This document shows positions 1 to 8,838 of a stretch of DNA of 35,367 nt, one piece after another (the stretch's first letter is position 1; each line of letters begins with the position of its first letter). The translations under genes and the position numbers were made by a program. The notes under the pieces were generated by a model. The model was not told the DNA's origin, searched no databases, and worked only from the letters and a program-made list of their open reading frames with translations. Origin of the DNA: Candidatus Gastranaerophilales bacterium (lineage in GTDB: Bacteria > Cyanobacteriota > Vampirovibrionia > Gastranaerophilales > UBA9971); contig JANQEP010000030.1 in the NCBI GenBank assembly GCA_028278305.1, forward strand, positions 1-35,367, written 5' to 3'.

Positions 1-1772
1 TTAGCTATAAAGAATTATATGAATATATTTATCGGTTTGCTTCAGGGTTACAATCTTTAGGAGTTAATAAAGGCGATCATATATGCCTGTTTTCAGAAAA
101 CAGCTCTAAATGGCTGATTGCAGACCAGGCTATAATTATGGCAGGGGGTGTAGACGCGGTAAGAGGTTCTCAAACACCTTCTGAGGAGCTTTTTTACATA
201 CTCGAGCACAGCGGAAGTAAAGCGCTTATTGCTGAAAACCTCGAAACAATAAATAAACTGGCTGATTATCTTAAAAATCACCCGCTGAGTTTTATTATAT
301 GTCTTTCCAACGAAGAAATTCCCGCTGAAATCAGGGATAATTATAATGTTTACAGCTTTAACCAGGTTATTGCAAGGGGAAAAAGAGCGCCTTTAAATCC
401 CGTAAAATTAAAACGCGATGATATTGCAACTCTTGTCTATACTTCAGGAACTACTGCAAAGCCTAAAGGCGTAATGATAACCCACGGTAATTTTCTGTCG
501 CAGCTAAGCGTTCTTGGGGAAGTTTTAGGTATTTCCCCGGGAGAAACAGCTCTTAATATACTTCCTTCCTGGCATATTTACGAGAGGACCTGTGAATATT
601 ATCTTCTCTCCAGAGGTGTAACCCTTAATTATACAAATGTGCAGAATTTTAAAAATGATATACAGCTCTATAAGCCTGACTGCCTGATAGCAGTGCCCAG
701 AATATGGGAAGCTATATATATCGGTGTGCAGGGGGAGCTGAAAAAACAACCGGATTTAAAGCAAAAATTAATAAAATTTTTACTTAAATCCGGTGAAACC
801 TTCATAAAATCAAAGAGAATCATAAATAGCCAATGCCTGGATAATATTAAGTTTACCGTATCAGGCAGGCTTAAAGCCCTTATGAAGTATTCCCTGACTT
901 TTTTACTGCATAAGTTAGGGGAAAAACTTATTTATAATAAACTGCGTTCTGCTCTCGGCGGAAATTTCAGGATTGGCATTTCGGGTGGGGGCTTACTTGC
1001 GGGGTATCTCGAAGATTTTTACGAAACAATAGGTATTGAAATCCTTGTAGGCTATGGACTTACAGAAACATCACCTGTGTTAACCCTCAGAAATCAGAGC
1101 CGTAATCTGAGAAAATCAGCAGGAAAACCTGTACATCAGACTGAAATTAAAATTGTAGACCCTGAAAACAGTCAGGAGCAGGGATTTTTAAAAACAGGAC
1201 TTGTGCTGGTGCGAGGTCCGCAGGTTATGAAAGGCTATTTTAAGGATAAAAGAGCTACAGATGAAGTTTTATCTTCTGACGGCTGGTTGAATACCGGTGA
1301 TTTAGGATGGCTTACCCCTGCAAAAGACCTTATTTTAACCGGCAGGAATAAGGAAATAATTGTCCTTTCCAACGGGGAAAATATTGAACCCCAGCCTCTT
1401 GAAGATGCCTGTCTTACAAGTCCTTTTATAAACCAGATAATGCTCGTGGGTCAGGATAAATCACATCTTGGAGCATTAATTTCTCCTGATTTCCAAGCCC
1501 TTCAGGATTGGGCAGAAAAGCAGGATTATAAATATGCTGATGTCTCCCATATTTATAATTGTCCCAGAATTTATAAACTGTTTAAAAAAGAACTGAAAGA
1601 GCGTTTGCAAAAGCGGCTAAATTCCAGATCTTTTGAAAAAGTACAGTGTTTTAAGCTTTTGCAAGAACCTTTCACTATTGAAAACGGACTTTTAACCCGG
1701 ACAATGAAGATCAAAAAAGCAGAAGTCCAGGAAAAATATAAAGACCAGATAGAAGATATGTTCAAAATATAA
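1..1772 (+). CDS. Long-chain acyl-ACP/acyl-CoA synthetase (AMP-forming), 5' end outside window
   Basis: ATP-dependent fatty-acid activation, probably peripheral to the inner membrane. The reading frame is open from base 3, upstream of the first ATG at 138 (it reads SYKELYEYIYRFASG onward), so the gene is cut by the window edge and about 590 residues are visible. The AMP-binding P-loop YTSGTTAKPKG is at about 438-470, YGLTETSPV at about 1053-1079, the GWLNTGDLG motif at about 1281-1307 and the hinge GRNKEIIVLSNGENIEP at about 1340-1390. The segment VRGSQTPSEELFYILEHSG resembles the cyanobacterial/plastid acyl-ACP synthetase (Aas/AAE15) branch more than enterobacterial FadD, suggesting recycling of free fatty acids onto ACP. 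CoA and ACP specificity cannot be told apart from sequence alone. It converges on the minus-strand thioredoxin gene. Confidence 0.9.
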   Translation, partial: SYKELYEYIYRFASGLQSLGVNKGDHICLFSENSSKWLIADQAIIMAGGVDAVRGSQTPSEELFYILEHSGSKALIAENLETINKLADYLKNHPLSFIICLSNEEIPAEIRDNYNVYSFNQVIARGKRAPLNPVKLKRDDIATLVYTSGTTAKPKGVMITHGNFLSQLSVLGEVLGISPGETALNILPSWHIYERTCEYYLLSRGVTLNYTNVQNFKNDIQLYKPDCLIAVPRIWEAIYIGVQGELKKQPDLKQKLIKFLLKSGETFIKSKRIINSQCLDNIKFTVSGRLKALMKYSLTFLLHKLGEKLIYNKLRSALGGNFRIGISGGGLLAGYLEDFYETIGIEILVGYGLTETSPVLTLRNQSRNLRKSAGKPVHQTEIKIVDPENSQEQGFLKTGLVLVRGPQVMKGYFKDKRATDEVLSSDGWLNTGDLGWLTPAKDLILTGRNKEIIVLSNGENIEPQPLEDACLTSPFINQIMLVGQDKSHLGALISPDFQALQDWAEKQDYKYADVSHIYNCPRIYKLFKKELKERLQKRLNSRSFEKVQCFKLLQEPFTIENGLLTRTMKIKKAEVQEKYKDQIEDMFKI

Positions 1773-1835
1773 AAATTTTAGGTAAGAATTTTTTCTTTAT
1801 TTCTTAGTCTACTGCTAAAATTTTTTCATACTTCC

Positions 1836-2159
1836 TTAAAGATATTTTTCAATGGTTGAAACCAGGTTCTGCTTCTGCATAAGACCTACAAGCCTTTCTA
1901 CAGCTTCGCCTTTGTTAAATATCAGAATGCTTGGAATGCCGCTTATGCTATATTCCTGGGCTGTGCGGACATTTTCGTCTGTGTTAATTTTTACAACCTT
2001 AATTTTTCCTTTGTATTCTTCCGCTATCTCGTCAATAATAGGAGAAATCTTTCTGCAAGGACCGCACCAGGGCGCCCAGAAGTCTACCAGTACAGGAATT
2101 TCAGCCTGCTTTACTTCCTGGTCAAAACTTGCATCATTTACTTTTATTGTGTCGGACAT
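1836..2159 (-). CDS. trxA: Thioredoxin
   Basis: Cytoplasmic dithiol-disulfide oxidoreductase of 107 residues, the normal length for a single-domain thioredoxin. The active site WCGPC is at residues 31-35 within FWAPWCGPCRK, and the conserved cis-proline is P76 in SISGIPS. No signal peptide is visible, which supports a cytoplasmic, TrxA-like role. A Shine-Dalgarno-like AGGAG lies just upstream of the ATG. It is divergent from the LptF/LptG-type permease, and the promoter region between them holds a palindrome at 2200-2227. Confidence 0.96.
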   Translation of the reverse strand: MSDTIKVNDASFDQEVKQAEIPVLVDFWAPWCGPCRKISPIIDEIAEEYKGKIKVVKINTDENVRTAQEYSISGIPSILIFNKGEAVERLVGLMQKQNLVSTIEKYL

Positions 2160-2199
2160 TTTTATCTCCTCAAAATGAAAAATATATTCAAGTTTTATT

Positions 2200-2227
2200 A
2201 TAGTATTATATTATTTTATAATACTAT
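2200..2227. promoter_or_regulatory. Palindrome overlapping a TATAAT box in the trxA/lptF divergent promoter
   Basis: Two perfect 11-bp arms (ATAGTATTATA and TATAATACTAT) are separated by 6 nt. The right arm contains a TATAAT hexamer at 2217-2222, a good -10 box for the plus-strand permease. The left side carries TTATAGTATTATA, which also occurs in the longer palindrome upstream of the Nudix regulator at 6798-6824. It may be an operator, though AT-richness raises the chance of coincidence. Confidence 0.5.
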
Positions 2228-2258
2228 GACAAGCTTAAACCTTTACAAACTAAATAAA

Positions 2259-3395
2259 ATGAAAAAAATTCTTACAAAAGTAAAAAATTTTCATCCGGGC
2301 ATATTGGATAAATATCTGCTAAAACAGCTTCTGGAAACATTTTTTCCGGGCATAGTAGTGTTCACTTCCCTGGTTTTTGCCTCAGATCAATTCTTGTATC
2401 TGGTTAAACAAATTTCTAATTACGGCATACCTTTTAAAGTTGCATTTCTTGCTGTTTTGCTGCAAATGCCTTATATAATAGTTTTCACGATACCCATGGC
2501 GATTTTACTTGCTACAATTCTTACTTTTAACAGGTTTAACACAAATAACGAAATTACAGTAATGAGAGCATGCGGGATAAATTTAAGAAGACTCGCCATG
2601 CCTGTTCTTATTTTCAGCTTTGTTGCAGCACTTAGCAGCTTTTTTATAAATGAATTTGTTGTTCCTGCCGCTAATACCCAGGCTAGAAATCTTATGCTGT
2701 GGGCTATAATGCAAAAAAATCTCCCTAGTGCAAAGACAAACTTTTCTTTTAAAGAATTCGACGTTAACAAACAGCTAAAAAGACTTTTTTACATAAGTAA
2801 ATATGAAGACAAAAAAATAGAAGGCGTAACTGTTATGGATCTCTCAAAGCAGGGAATAATACAGGTTCTTCAGGCAAAACACGCTGAAGCACTGCCTGAT
2901 AAATGGAAATTTTATGATGCTGTTAATTATACGATTTCACAAAACGGAAAAATAATGAACACGGCTGTTTTTAAGGAGTCTGCAATGAACACGGTTTTTA
3001 ACCTGAGTAAACTTAAAAAATTGCATAGAGCAGGTGAATTAAACTTTTTTGATCTTTCAAAGTATATAAGCAAAGTTGAAGAAAAAGAAAAAGACAACCC
3101 TGATCTGGCAGAGCTGAAAATCAGGCTGTATGAAAAAATTTCGCTTCCCGCAACATGTTTTTTGATATCAATTATAGGAATTCCTCTTGCCATAACCCCT
3201 CCCAGGGCAAGGTTTAACCGGGGGCTTTTGTTCAGCATACTAATTATATTTCTTTATTATCTTTTAAGAGCCATATCAACTTCTCTTGGTGAAGCGCAAA
3301 TTCTTGATTCCCTGTTTGCGGCATGGTTTCCTAATCTTGTTGTCTTTATTTTAGGATGCTGGCTCTTTTACAGGAAAGAATTTCTTGTCAGGTAA
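2259..3395 (+). CDS. LptF/LptG family permease (YjgP/YjgQ), LPS export
   Basis: Inner-membrane permease subunit of the LptB2FG transporter that extracts lipopolysaccharide towards the outer membrane. The N-terminal segment ILDKYLLKQLLETFFPGIVV and three TM stretches are followed by a soluble periplasmic region (about residues 140-270) and three C-terminal TM segments around IPLAITPPRARFNRG, the layout of YjgP/YjgQ proteins. A longer frame starts at 2175, but the TATAAT box at 2217-2222 would leave that codon untranscribed. The ATG at 2259 also fits the family N-terminus; 2226 is another option. Only one such gene is visible. Its presence implies an LPS-bearing outer membrane. Confidence 0.85.
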   Translation: MKKILTKVKNFHPGILDKYLLKQLLETFFPGIVVFTSLVFASDQFLYLVKQISNYGIPFKVAFLAVLLQMPYIIVFTIPMAILLATILTFNRFNTNNEITVMRACGINLRRLAMPVLIFSFVAALSSFFINEFVVPAANTQARNLMLWAIMQKNLPSAKTNFSFKEFDVNKQLKRLFYISKYEDKKIEGVTVMDLSKQGIIQVLQAKHAEALPDKWKFYDAVNYTISQNGKIMNTAVFKESAMNTVFNLSKLKKLHRAGELNFFDLSKYISKVEEKEKDNPDLAELKIRLYEKISLPATCFLISIIGIPLAITPPRARFNRGLLFSILIIFLYYLLRAISTSLGEAQILDSLFAAWFPNLVVFILGCWLFYRKEFLVR

Positions 3396-3435
3396 TAAGG
3401 AAGCAATAAAAAATTTTATGTAAAAACTTTTTGCT

Positions 3436-3488
3436 ATTGTGCTCTCAAAAAGAAAGCCGGAAATAAAAAATATTTTCGAAAGCACAAT
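3436..3488. repeat. Inverted repeat between convergent genes
   Basis: Arms ATTGTGCT (3436-3443) and AGCACAAT (3481-3488) flank about 37 nt. It lies in the spacer between the permease and the convergent phosphomannomutase gene, directly before the strong hairpin at 3505-3543. It may be part of a compound terminator or a small interspersed repeat. Confidence 0.4.
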
Positions 3489-3504
3489 GCGCAAGCAGAG
3501 AGCG

Positions 3505-3543
3505 TTTTTTAGGAAAATCAGGCTTTGCCTGTTTTCCTAAAAA
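3505..3543. terminator. Bidirectional intrinsic terminator
   Basis: A long hairpin with arms AGGAAAATCAGGC and GCCTGTTTTCCT, one bulge and a TTT loop, is flanked by a T run on the left and an A run on the right. It can therefore end transcription from both the plus-strand permease and the minus-strand phosphomannomutase, which converge here. Confidence 0.8.
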
Positions 3544-3569
3544 TAAACTCGTTTCATTATAATTCCTTT

Positions 3570-5018
3570 TTATAGAGGCATTTTAAATTTTTGTAATTTT
3601 TCTTCTACAATTTGAAACATTTTTTCTTTATAATTAGCGAGGTTTTCCTGTGTTGCTGCCTCAAACCTGAGCGTGAATACAGGTTCCGTATTACTTGCCC
3701 GTATAAGTGCAAATCCGTCATTGAAAACAAGCCTTACCCCGTCAATCGTAATAACATTTTCAATTTTATTACAAAAAATATCAGGTTTCAGGGCAAAGTC
3801 TTTTTGCAATTCTTCCGCAATTTTATATTTATACTCATCCAGGCATGGAATCCGCACTTCCTCTGAAGTGATTGTTTTGGGAAAAGAACTTATAAACTTT
3901 GAAACATTAAAATCAGAATCTTTAGATTTTTTCTCGCCAATAATTTCAATAAATCTGCAACCTGCATAAATAGCATCATCATAGCCGAAGTTGCGGTCTT
4001 TAAAGAATATATGCCCGCTCATTTCGCCTGCCATAAGAGCATTTTCCTGCTTCATCTTATTTTTTATGAAGCCATGCCCGGTCTTCCACATTACTGCCCT
4101 GCCGCCGTTTTGCTCAATAGTATCATAAAGCAGCTGGGAGCATTTGACTTCTGATACAAAAGTCGGAATTTTATTGCGGGATTCACTCAGGATATCCAGC
4201 GCAAAAATTAAAATGAGCTGGTCACCGGCAAGGTTAACGCCGTTATTATCAACAATACCTATCCGGTCAGAATCACCATCAAATGCTATTCCAAAATCAG
4301 CCCTGGCTTCAATAATTTTAGCCTTCAGGTCTTCAAGTGTCTTGAGATCACTGGGATTAGGATGATGATTCGGGAAATTACCGTCAGGTTCTGAATATAA
4401 TTCTATTACTTCACAGCCCATTTTTCTGTATAATTCCGGTGCAACAACCCCACCGGTAGCGTTTGCGCTATCTACAACTATTTTCAAGCCTTTTCCGGTT
4501 CCTTCAAAGTCTTTTAGATAGGTATTTATGTATTCGGAAATGATATCATATTCCCTGCACTCGCCTTTTGCCTGTGATTTTGGAAAATTTGCCTGCCTGG
4601 TAAGGTCTCTGAGTTTTTTAATTTCTTCTTCGGGAAGAATTACCTTTTTATGAGTCATTTTAATTCCGTTATATTCAGGCGGGTTGTGACTGGCTGTAAC
4701 TATAAGAGTTCCGCTTATTTCCGGGATTTTGTACTCGGAAAAATAACCCAGGGGAGTAGGGCAAAGTCCGATGTTATATACGTTTATTCCGCTTTCCAGA
4801 AGCCCTTCAATAAGTGCTTCGGTTAATTCCGGGGAATGTCTCCTGGCGTCATAGCCAACACTTACTGATTTTGTATCGAAACCCGCATCATTTTTTTGAT
4901 CTATATACTGTGCATAGGCTTTTCCTATATTCCTGTAAAGCTCGGGGGTTATGTCCTGCCCGACTTTACCGCGGATATCGTTTTTTCCAAATATTACATC
5001 ATTAAAATCCATGCTCAT
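3570..5018 (-). CDS. Phosphomannomutase/phosphoglucomutase
   Basis: Interconverts hexose-1- and hexose-6-phosphates (alpha-D-phosphohexomutase superfamily), feeding sugar nucleotides for LPS and glycans. Counting from the ATG at 5018 (482 residues), the phosphoserine loop TASHNPPEYNG places the catalytic Ser at 110. The Mg-binding loop DGDSD is at 247-251, the sugar-binding loop GEMSGH at about 331-336, and the C-terminal phosphate loop RASNTEP is near residue 455. The frame extends 16 codons upstream to 5066, but a Shine-Dalgarno stretch (AAAGGGTGA) sits just before the 5018 ATG. PMM and PGM specificities are hard to separate by eye. The gene appears monocistronic. Confidence 0.92.
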   Translation of the reverse strand: MSMDFNDVIFGKNDIRGKVGQDITPELYRNIGKAYAQYIDQKNDAGFDTKSVSVGYDARRHSPELTEALIEGLLESGINVYNIGLCPTPLGYFSEYKIPEISGTLIVTASHNPPEYNGIKMTHKKVILPEEEIKKLRDLTRQANFPKSQAKGECREYDIISEYINTYLKDFEGTGKGLKIVVDSANATGGVVAPELYRKMGCEVIELYSEPDGNFPNHHPNPSDLKTLEDLKAKIIEARADFGIAFDGDSDRIGIVDNNGVNLAGDQLILIFALDILSESRNKIPTFVSEVKCSQLLYDTIEQNGGRAVMWKTGHGFIKNKMKQENALMAGEMSGHIFFKDRNFGYDDAIYAGCRFIEIIGEKKSKDSDFNVSKFISSFPKTITSEEVRIPCLDEYKYKIAEELQKDFALKPDIFCNKIENVITIDGVRLVFNDGFALIRASNTEPVFTLRFEAATQENLANYKEKMFQIVEEKLQKFKMPL

Positions 5019-5417
5019 AAAATCACCCTTTATTCTGTTTTTTACAGCTATGTCGAAGTTTTTCAAATTTAAACCAAGATGATGATTACCGTTTTAAAGG
5101 TTTTATCATTGAATTATTTTTAGTATTGCAGAGTTATATTTTTTATCAGTCATAACTTATCCTCTACTTTGTTTTTAATGTTTGGTATAGATTTTAGACT
5201 ACCATAAAAAAATAATTTTTATTAACTCAAATCACCAGTCGCATATATGTAACTGGAGATTCAGCTTAATCTACCCCCTACCTTCAAAGGGGGACTTTGG
5301 AGTTTTTTGGTCTCGCTGCCCTCGCTGTGCTCGGTCGCTCGACCCTATATAATTAATGAATCAATCTAGTAGTAAGAATTAAAGGCTTCAAAAAAATTTG
5401 AAGCAACAAGATAATGA
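5019..5417. other. Intergenic region with small inverted repeats, no gene seen
   Basis: No credible ORF. It contains a dyad around 5233-5258 (CCAGT ... ACTGG), a GC-richer segment at about 5270-5345 with a CCCCCT/AGGGGG hairpin and a repetitive CTCGCTGCCCTCGCTGTGCT tract, and a small hairpin at 5385-5404. The left part begins ATTAACTCAAATC, loosely similar to the arm of the palindrome at 17517 and to 35270. It reads as decayed interspersed repeats. Confidence 0.5.
5385..5404 (-). terminator. Possible weak terminator after moeA
   Basis: An 8-bp stem (GCTTCAAA/TTTGAAGC) with a T-rich loop lies 14 nt beyond the moeA stop codon. On the minus strand it is followed by CTTTAATT, a poor U tract, so termination is uncertain. 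Confidence 0.4.
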
Positions 5418-6680
5418 TCAGAACAGCAGTACTTCAACCCTATCACCCTGATAAAGCCCTGTGCACTCAGCAGGAATTTTTACAATTCCATGTGATTTTA
5501 CCAGTGTAGACAAAAAGGATGATTGACCTGTATAAGGATAAGCAATAATTTTTCCTTCCTTATCTTCCAGTAAACGCACTCTGACATAATCTTCCTTACC
5601 TTCAGGAGAAAAAATTTTCTTTGCCAGAAAAGCATCCAGCTTTATGGTATCTTTTCTATCCTGCCAGAAAGATCTCGGAGTTCCGGCAAGTTTCTTCAAT
5701 ACAGGTTTTCCAAATACATGAAAAGATGTCATGTTTGAAACAGGATGTCCGGGCAAGCCTATAACAGGTTTATTTTCCACAAAGGCAAGCAGTATATGGC
5801 TTCCGGGACGTATTTCTACTTCATTAGCTATAATTTTGGAATTTTCCAACTCTCTTATTGCGTTTAAAGTATAGTCTTTAGTACCCGCAGAGCAGCCTCC
5901 TGAAACCAGAACCAGGTCAGAAACCTCCAGGGCTTTTGATATAGAACTTTTTACCTGGTTTAAATCATCCTTAACAATAGATGATATTTTTGCTGTGCCG
6001 CCTAATTGCTCTATAAAACCTTTTAAAACATAGCCGTTAGAAGAGATAATCTGATTAACATCAGGTTCAACGTCTATGGGAACAAGCTCATTACCTGTAG
6101 GAATTATTGAAACAACGGGTTTTTTATAAACTTTCACCTGGCAGTAGCCTATTCCTATGATTCCGCCTACATCCTGGGGGCGAAGTTTCCTGTTTTTCTT
6201 GATAAAAACTTCTGAAGCTACAAGGTCTTCACCTCTCTTAGCCACGCAGGTCCCGGGGCTTACGCTTTTTAAAACCTTGATAATCTCATTTTCCTGAACA
6301 ACATCTTCCGAGGAAATTACCGAATCCGCGTTTTCCGGCAGAAAAGCTCCTTTTGAAACCTTAACAGCCTGGTTATCCGAAATAGCAGTCCTGTTTTTTG
6401 TTTCCGCGTTTATTTCCGCAATAACCTGTAAAATCACAGGTTTAGTTATACTTGTATGCGCTATTTTAGAGGAATTTACCGCATAACCATCGATCAAAGC
6501 CTTGTCAAAAGGAGGTTGATCTATTTTTACCATAATATCTTCGTATAAAATCCTGGATAAAGAGTCTTCCACGCTGATATTTTCAAATTCCAGGTGCTCT
6601 TCAGAAATTGCATCCAGGTAATCATTAAGAGCTGACTCTACAGAGCAGCTTATTTTATCTAAATTATTTGTTTCAAACAT
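5418..6680 (-). CDS. moeA: Molybdopterin molybdenumtransferase MoeA
   Basis: Inserts molybdenum into adenylylated molybdopterin, the last step of Mo-cofactor synthesis. Length is 420 residues, usual for MoeA. Family hallmarks are PPFDKALIDGYAV near residue 58 (family PPFDNSAMDGYAV), the MPT-binding loop VSGGCSAGTKDY (family SGGVSxGxxD) and GLPGHPVS (family GLPGNPVS). The MoeA-fold segment SIIPTGNELV and the C-terminal beta-barrel domain IV are also present. No other cofactor-synthesis genes or molybdoenzymes are in the window, so it stands alone here. It is divergent from the Nudix regulator gene, sharing a 242-nt intergenic region that holds a 27-bp palindrome. Confidence 0.93.
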   Translation of the reverse strand: MFETNNLDKISCSVESALNDYLDAISEEHLEFENISVEDSLSRILYEDIMVKIDQPPFDKALIDGYAVNSSKIAHTSITKPVILQVIAEINAETKNRTAISDNQAVKVSKGAFLPENADSVISSEDVVQENEIIKVLKSVSPGTCVAKRGEDLVASEVFIKKNRKLRPQDVGGIIGIGYCQVKVYKKPVVSIIPTGNELVPIDVEPDVNQIISSNGYVLKGFIEQLGGTAKISSIVKDDLNQVKSSISKALEVSDLVLVSGGCSAGTKDYTLNAIRELENSKIIANEVEIRPGSHILLAFVENKPVIGLPGHPVSNMTSFHVFGKPVLKKLAGTPRSFWQDRKDTIKLDAFLAKKIFSPEGKEDYVRVRLLEDKEGKIIAYPYTGQSSFLSTLVKSHGIVKIPAECTGLYQGDRVEVLLF

Positions 6681-6797
6681 AGACCTGCCTTCTCAAAAAG
6701 TCTTATTATATAAAATTATAGTTAATAAATATTAGTTTTAAACGTAAATAAATCAAAAAACGTATTAATTTTTTATGAAAGTTGAATGTATAATTCT

Positions 6798-6824
6798 AAT
6801 ATTATAGTATTATACTATAATATT
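6798..6824. promoter_or_regulatory. 27-bp perfect palindrome, probable operator of the Nudix regulator
   Basis: Two perfect 13-bp arms (AATATTATAGTAT and ATACTATAATATT) flank a single central T. It lies 98 nt before the Nudix-family regulator and 117 nt before moeA, in the shared divergent spacer. The position and symmetry suit autoregulation by the neighbouring winged-helix protein. Its right half (TATTATACTATAA) recurs exactly upstream of the 4-alpha-glucanotransferase gene at 17496-17508. Confidence 0.6.
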
Positions 6825-6922
6825 ATAGTAGCAATGGTATGTTCGAAACAAATGCAACGCAATTTTTGCAATGCATATTTAATAGTTATTCTTAACGCTT
6901 AGTATGAAGAAGTGAGACAGGA

Positions 6923-7603
6923 ATGATTGAACAAAAAACCCATGAAGTAACTGTTGATACGGTTATTTTTACAATCCGGAAAAATGCCCTGAAAGTACTG
7001 CTGGTCCAAAGGGGACAGGAGCCGTTTAAAGATAAATGGGCGATTCCCGGAGGATTTGTAAGGTTATCGGAAAACCTTGATGAAGCTGCAAAACGGGTTT
7101 TGTATGAAAAAACACACGTAAAAGATGTTTATCTCGAACAGCTCTATACATTCGGTAATCCCGGAAGATACCCGAGCGCAAGAGTTATCACGGTCAGCTA
7201 TGTCGCGCTTATAAGGTCGGATGAGCTGGAACTTCAGGCAGAAGAGGGATTAAATATTCAACAGATTAACTGGCATCCTGTGTATAATCTTCCTTCACTT
7301 GCGTTTGACCATAAAGATATCCTTAGTTATGCCATAAAAAGGCTCAGGGCAAGACTGGAATATACACCCATAGCATTTCAGCTTCTGCCTAAAAAATTTA
7401 CTCTTACCGAACTTCAGCGTACTTATGAATCAATTCTGGGTATTGATCTGGATAAAAGAAATTTCAGAAAAAAAATGACTTCACTTGGAATTCTAAAAGA
7501 ATACGAGGAATTTACCAAGGAATCCTCAAAGCGTCCTGCAAGGCTATATGGCTTCAATGAAGAATCCATTGAAGGCCGAAAAGGTCTTATGACAGCAATA
7601 TAA
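6923..7603 (+). CDS. Nudix-domain transcriptional regulator, NrtR-like, with degenerate Nudix box
   Basis: Two-domain protein of 226 residues: an N-terminal Nudix fold (about 8-145) and a C-terminal winged helix (about 150-226, TLTELQRTYESILG...RNFRKKMTSLGIL), the layout of NrtR-type regulators. The Nudix box is degenerate. G44-x5-E50 and R58 are kept, but the usual RExxEE core reads R58-V-L-Y-E62-K63, leaving one of the metal-binding glutamates, so catalysis is unlikely and ligand sensing is inferred. YLEQLYTFGNPGR is typical of the NrtR/ADP-ribose group. NrtR homologues elsewhere control NAD or sugar genes. The target here is not shown by the sequence, but a 27-bp palindrome lies in its promoter. 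Seven nt separate it from the next gene. Confidence 0.85.
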   Translation: MIEQKTHEVTVDTVIFTIRKNALKVLLVQRGQEPFKDKWAIPGGFVRLSENLDEAAKRVLYEKTHVKDVYLEQLYTFGNPGRYPSARVITVSYVALIRSDELELQAEEGLNIQQINWHPVYNLPSLAFDHKDILSYAIKRLRARLEYTPIAFQLLPKKFTLTELQRTYESILGIDLDKRNFRKKMTSLGILKEYEEFTKESSKRPARLYGFNEESIEGRKGLMTAI

Positions 7604-7610
7604 AATTTTT

Positions 7611-8723
7611 ATGAAAAAACTGGCATTTGTAATAAACGTCTTTAGAGAAAGCTGTTTTCACAGCGGCGGGGAAAAACTTTTTTATGAGCTTGTCAGCAGG
7701 TCGATTCAGTATGGTCATATGGTTGATCTTTACTGCAGTACTTATCTCGGTGATAAAAATATATTAAAAAACCGCTTAAATAAGTTAACTTTGCTGGGCT
7801 CACCAAAGGACTTCAAGTATCCCCGTAAAATTGAAGCTTTTTATGAAAAAATTAAAACCATTACACAAAAAGAAAACTATGATTTTGTAATATCGGAAAA
7901 TATCTCACCACCGCTTGATATTGGTATTATTCAGGGACATTCATTTCTTCATTACAGGGATAATGCGGGTAACCCCTTTTCAAAACTTTTATACAGCCTG
8001 GTAAAATCCGGGCATATAAAGGCGCAAAAGCAATGGTTAAGCCATCCTTACCAGAAAATAGCAGTGCCTTCAGAAATTCTAAAAAATGAACTTATAAGGA
8101 ATTTCGGGATTTGCGGGGAAAAATTCCTTGTAATACATCCCGGAGTTGACGCCCCTGAAGAAATTCTTTCTGAAAAAAAGACTAACAACCCGTTTGTTTT
8201 TGGCATTTCAGCGCCGAGCTTCGGTAAAAAAGGCGGTTATATATTTTTAAAAGCATTGAGTATTCTAAAAAATAAAGGCTATGATTTTAAATCAAGGCTG
8301 ATTTATCCTAAATTCCGGAAAAACCCGCGGCTGCAATTTCTGGTTAAATATTACGGTTTAGCGGAAAAAGTAGAATTTCTCTCTTATCAGCAGGATATGA
8401 CAGAATTTTACAGTTCTGTGGACTGCATTGTAATGCCTTCTGTTATTGAAACTTTCGGTATGGTTGCCCTGGAATCTATGATTCGTAGAAAACCGGTTAT
8501 TATTGGTTCATTTTGCGGGGCTTCCGAGATAATAACAGATGCAGAAAACGGTTTTGTCTTTGATATGAGCAAACAAAGCCATAAAAACCTTGCGGAAAAA
8601 ATGGAAATTTTTCTGCATGGCAATGCTGATTATGAAAAAATTTCAGAAAAAGCTTACAGAACAGCGCTTGATTATAGCTGGGAAAATTTTTATAAAAAAT
8701 TTAAAGAAAATTTAATTGAATGA
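7611..8723 (+). CDS. Glycosyltransferase family 4-like
   Basis: Predicted GT-B glycosyltransferase of 370 residues transferring a sugar from a nucleotide donor, probably in LPS or surface-glycan assembly. The N-terminal acceptor domain begins MKKLAFVINVFRE and includes a small SGGEKLFYEL loop. The C-terminal donor domain has VIHPGVDAP, a GT4-like EX7E region in VIETFGMVALES (about 283-294) and the KPVIIG segment. No signal peptide. It follows the Nudix regulator by 7 nt with no own Shine-Dalgarno site, so translation is probably coupled. Donor and acceptor cannot be told. The gene converges on fliD across 115 nt with no clear terminator. Confidence 0.85.
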   Translation: MKKLAFVINVFRESCFHSGGEKLFYELVSRSIQYGHMVDLYCSTYLGDKNILKNRLNKLTLLGSPKDFKYPRKIEAFYEKIKTITQKENYDFVISENISPPLDIGIIQGHSFLHYRDNAGNPFSKLLYSLVKSGHIKAQKQWLSHPYQKIAVPSEILKNELIRNFGICGEKFLVIHPGVDAPEEILSEKKTNNPFVFGISAPSFGKKGGYIFLKALSILKNKGYDFKSRLIYPKFRKNPRLQFLVKYYGLAEKVEFLSYQQDMTEFYSSVDCIVMPSVIETFGMVALESMIRRKPVIIGSFCGASEIITDAENGFVFDMSKQSHKNLAEKMEIFLHGNADYEKISEKAYRTALDYSWENFYKKFKENLIE

Positions 8724-8838
8724 TAAAGTTGATAAAGAACTGAGGATATAGAGTTAATAGCAGCCGTAAAATTTTTTAAAACTTTTGAAACCGCTTTTAG
8801 TTGTCGTGATGAACCGAAAAGTCAATCAGAGCTATTTC

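Noticed and set aside
2175-2258. Start of the LptF/G permease at 2175
   Set aside because: It lies upstream of the only good -10 box and 16 nt from the divergent trxA start; the later ATG fits the family better.
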